From Zychaea mexicana (taxonomy: Eukaryota; Mucoromycota; Mucoromycetes; Mucorales; Lichtheimiaceae): a stretch of DNA of 17,659 nucleotides. The notes below the pieces were generated by a model that was given only the letters and a program-made list of their open reading frames with translations, ran no database searches and was not told where the DNA came from. Positions 14,701 through 17,659 of this stretch are shown one piece after another. The stretch covers positions 1 through 17,659 of the forward strand of contig NW_026516929.1 in the NCBI RefSeq assembly GCF_025766255.1, read 5' to 3'. Position numbers and translations under genes: made by a program. How positions within the stretch are numbered: position 1 is the first letter of the stretch; each line of letters opens with the position of its first letter.

Positions 14701-17659
14701 ATGGCAAGCAATAGACGTATGGTTGCTTGCTACTGTCGAACGTGCAGCAGGTCAAACCCACGGGGTTATGAGTTGGTGACAAATCGAGTACGGCAAAACC
14801 ACGATGAGCGTGATCACGTTGTACTAAGAGGCGAGACACAGCAGGATGGTATTTTATAAGCTACATTTCCAAGCATCAGTATGGTAATAATGATATTTGA
14901 CTTCAAATATAGTGGCTAGTATGATCGCTCTCTATGAATTTTTGAGCAATAACACGTCCCGATCATCAGTTGGCAATGGCGTAACCATGGATAGTACTGG
15001 TGAATCCAGTGTTTTGCCACTACCAGCAGGCAATTCTAACACGGACATGGACGATTATGGTGATGATACGATGGATATTGATGATGGCAACCCCCCTTCT
15101 CCTATTCATCCTTCGTCTCTGGAGTCCCTTTCACTTCCCTACCCTCGTCCTCAAGGTATGATAAGTTGTTGAGTAGAATTGTTGATAGATCGACTAATAA
15201 CGAATTATCTCTGAATGTAGCTGTCAATGCCAACCGCAGAATACCTCTCGACATTGAGGATAACATATTCGAAAACGGTGGTGATAGCGATAGTGAGACT
15301 GTGGTTGGTGCTCATGCTCGTGTATTGGATGCGGACGACATTGAGTGGGGGTACAGCAACGAGGAAGACGATATAGTCGATATAACAGGAGGTCGGTTCC
15401 CAAAGGACAATTTTATTATATTCACTTGCATAGTAATACTAATTAAGTGTTTCTTTAAAAAAAGATATCACTTACCTCGATAATTCAGCATCAGAAAGAA
15501 TGCTACTTCAGCATTATCGACATCCAGTTGCACTCGTCCTCGTTTTCCTTGTCTTGTTCCAGTTGCATTTTTTTTCTGAGCATATTTCAGGCATAGTTAT
15601 CGAGTTTTTCTCAGTCCTGCTTGCAGATCTCCTTGGCCCGGATGCCCATATCCCTCGTTCACTTGCTACCCTGCGTAGTATAACTGGCTTCTCTGTCTTA
15701 ACAGACAACATCGTCTTATATGTGTCGTGTTCCCGGTGCCACAGTCTCTACCTGAAAGGATCCGACGATTGCCCCACCGAATGCACCAATGACGACATTC
15801 GATACCAAGGATTGTGCGGCACCAGATTGTTCAAAGCATTAAGGAGTCGCCTATCTCCAGTAAAGGAATTTGCGTACCAGCCCTTGGCTGCTAGTATACA
15901 GAGGCTTTTCAAGCGACCAGGGTTCGAGGCAAAAATTGAACAATGGCATTCCCGCACACGATATGAAAACAAATTTTTTGACATCTATGATGGCAATATG
16001 TGGCGTGGTATCCTTGATAGAAGTGGTGCCCCATTCGTTTCTTTATATCGTTCGTTGTTGTTGACGCTTAACGTTGATTGGTTTGGTCCGTTCATCAATT
16101 CTACGTACTCGTGCGGTGCTCTATACTTGACTGTCAACAACTTGCCGCGGTCAGAGCGCTTTAAAACAGAGAATGTAATCCTTGTTGGTATCATGCCAGG
16201 TCCAAGTGAGCCAAGTACATCCGATATGAATCATTACCTTCGTCCACTGGTTGATGATTTGTTGGAGTGGTATGATGGAAAAAGGATCAGCACCTACAGC
16301 AATCCAACAGAAGGCGCTCTTGTCCAGGTAGCTTTGCTCAACAATGCATGCGACATCCCTGCTGCTCGCAAAACTAGTGGATTCACGTCCCATGCAAGCC
16401 TCTGTGCTTGCCATAAATGCCTTCGCCAGTTCGCCGTCTTCGAGGGTACATCGAGTATAAACTACTCTAGTTTCGAAGTCGATGATTGGGAGCTGCGCAC
16501 GAAGGAAGGCAATTTGGGTGATGCCACTCGATGGGAATATGCTGCTACTATGGCTGCTCGGCGACAGATCGAACGTGAAACTGGGACGAGATGGTCAGAG
16601 CTTCATCGCCTACGCTATTTTGATCCCGTTCGTTGTACTATTATCGACCCAATGCATAATTTGTTCCTTGGTACCGCTAAACGTATGACAAAACTTTGGA
16701 TCGAAGATGCGCATCTGACAAATCGAGATCTGAAGGAAATGCAAACGTAAGTTTTAGTAGCAGTTCTTTATTGTGTTTGTTGCTATTGTTGATAATAGAT
16801 GGATGTCGTGATCTTGTTCTGTAAATGACCGTATACCTAGACTGGCTGATGGCATTGTCCTCCCACCCGACTATGTTTCCTTGAAGCGTAAGATCGAAAG
16901 TGGATTTTCGTTCATGACTGCTGATGATTAGAAGTTATGGTGCCTAGTGTATTCACCTTTTGTGCTGCAGGGACACCTCGAAGATCGTTTGCTTCAGAAT
17001 TGGCTGCTTTTTGTCAATGCATGCCGTTTACTAGTAAAGCCATCGATTACTAAGAGCGAGGTCGATTTGGCACACGCAAATTTGCTGAATTTTTGCACTG
17101 GTATTGAAGACTGGTATGGCGCAGAAGCAGTAACACCAAACATGCACTTACATATGCATCTGGATATGACGATCCTTGATTTCGGCCCCTTGTACGGCTT
17201 CTGGCTCTTCAGCTTTGAGAGATACAACGGGTATCTGAAAGAGATCGATACAAACCAGAAGGAGTCTTTCGAAGTGACTTTCATGAAACGGTTTCTGCAA
17301 AAGACTGGTGGGCGTGATTTTCTTCGCTGTTTTGAAGGTCGATTCCAAGACTGTCCACATCACTTTGAATATTTAACTCGTTTCCTTGATTATATTCAAC
17401 CCATCCAGCAAACTTCTGACGTTGACCCACTTCGATTTGACATTCATGGGTTCTACTTATGGTCAACGGGCACAGAAGAAGCGACAGGATCTGAGCCATT
17501 GCCCCCAAGCTCTTACCCTCTGAAAACTGGACCGACCGCGACCATGCCTGACACATTGTATGAATATCTGTATGAATTCTACGATCATGTATACGACCAA
17601 GCTTTCGACCATTTCTGGTACCCCGTAATTGGCTTAGAAATTGTTAGCAATTATTATCA
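14701..17659 (+). pseudogene. Tnp2-type (CACTA/EnSpm-like) transposase, one nonsense codon, cut by window end
   Basis: Five exons fit in phase: 14701-14848, 14913-15155, 15221-15391, 15465-16746 and 16841 onward; introns are 64, 65, 73 and 94 bp with CTAAT-like branch sites. The N-terminus carries a C-x-C-x2-C group (VACYCRTCSRSNPRGYE), then an acidic linker. Exon 4 holds a second cysteine cluster (SCSRCHSLYL, later GLCG), NVDWFGPF near residue 392, CACHKC, and DPMHNLFLG near residue 582, all typical of Tnp2 proteins that move CACTA-like elements. In exon 5 the sequence IESGFSFMTADD is followed by TAG (16929-16931, residue 645) where the family usually has an aromatic or Trp residue; the frame then stays open for 242 codons to the edge. 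The third donor, GTCGGT, is unusual. With this stop the C-terminal part would be lost. The terminal repeats of the element are not visible. Confidence 0.82.

Overview
The window reads as a transposon-dense stretch of a fungal nuclear chromosome, most likely from the Mucoromycota (Mucorales type). That assignment is inference. It rests on short GT-AG introns of about 56-94 bp with CTAAC/CTAAT-like branch points, CT-rich leaders, and a Tnp2-type transposase with the zinc-finger N-terminus and DPMHNLFLG motif seen in fungal CACTA-like elements. I see no rRNA, tRNA, CRISPR array, bacterial operon or plausible prokaryotic gene.

Layout. (1) 1-6212 is a mosaic of repeats without believable protein genes. 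It starts with three tandem units of about 205 bp. Then come modular elements whose bodies (called here types 1, 2, 3 and C) are cut and joined in several combinations. Five of them end, always in + orientation, in the same terminal module: short direct repeats, a 39-bp near-perfect palindrome, then ATTCTAGG. In the complete modules four copies of a 7-bp direct repeat sit at exactly the same spacing (11, 33 and 9 bp start to start). The repeat sequence itself differs as a set: all four are GGGGTCA in one subfamily and GTTGTCA in the other, and the hairpin changes with it. The block from 3625 to 6212 is a head-to-tail duplication whose junction falls exactly at the ATTCTAGG end.

(2) 6213-7868 holds a decayed Tc1/mariner-type transposase gene, frameshifted by a perfect 97-bp tandem duplication and lacking the first catalytic aspartate. 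(3) 7869-10699 is mostly unrecognised sequence. It contains an orphan helix-turn-helix exon (9251-9521) and a 389-bp MITE with pogo-like terminal inverted repeats and a TA duplication (9894-10282). (4) 10700-12328 holds a second Tc1/mariner-family transposase with an intact DD34E triad, related to the first but with a doubtful N-terminal exon structure.

(5) 12329-13381 looks least transposon-like: a small two-exon gene on +, with a CT-rich leader and an AATAAA signal, converges on a Lys/Gln-rich gene on -. (6) 13382-14636 is AT-rich sequence with a microsatellite and palindromes. (7) From 14701 to the window edge runs a five-exon Tnp2 (CACTA/EnSpm-like) transposase gene. It is intact except for one in-frame TAG where the family context suggests tryptophan, and it is cut by the window end.

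The genes do not form a pathway. What links most of the window is DNA transposition. The most unusual item is the iteron-hairpin repeat system in the first 6.2 kb, for which no encoding protein is present here.
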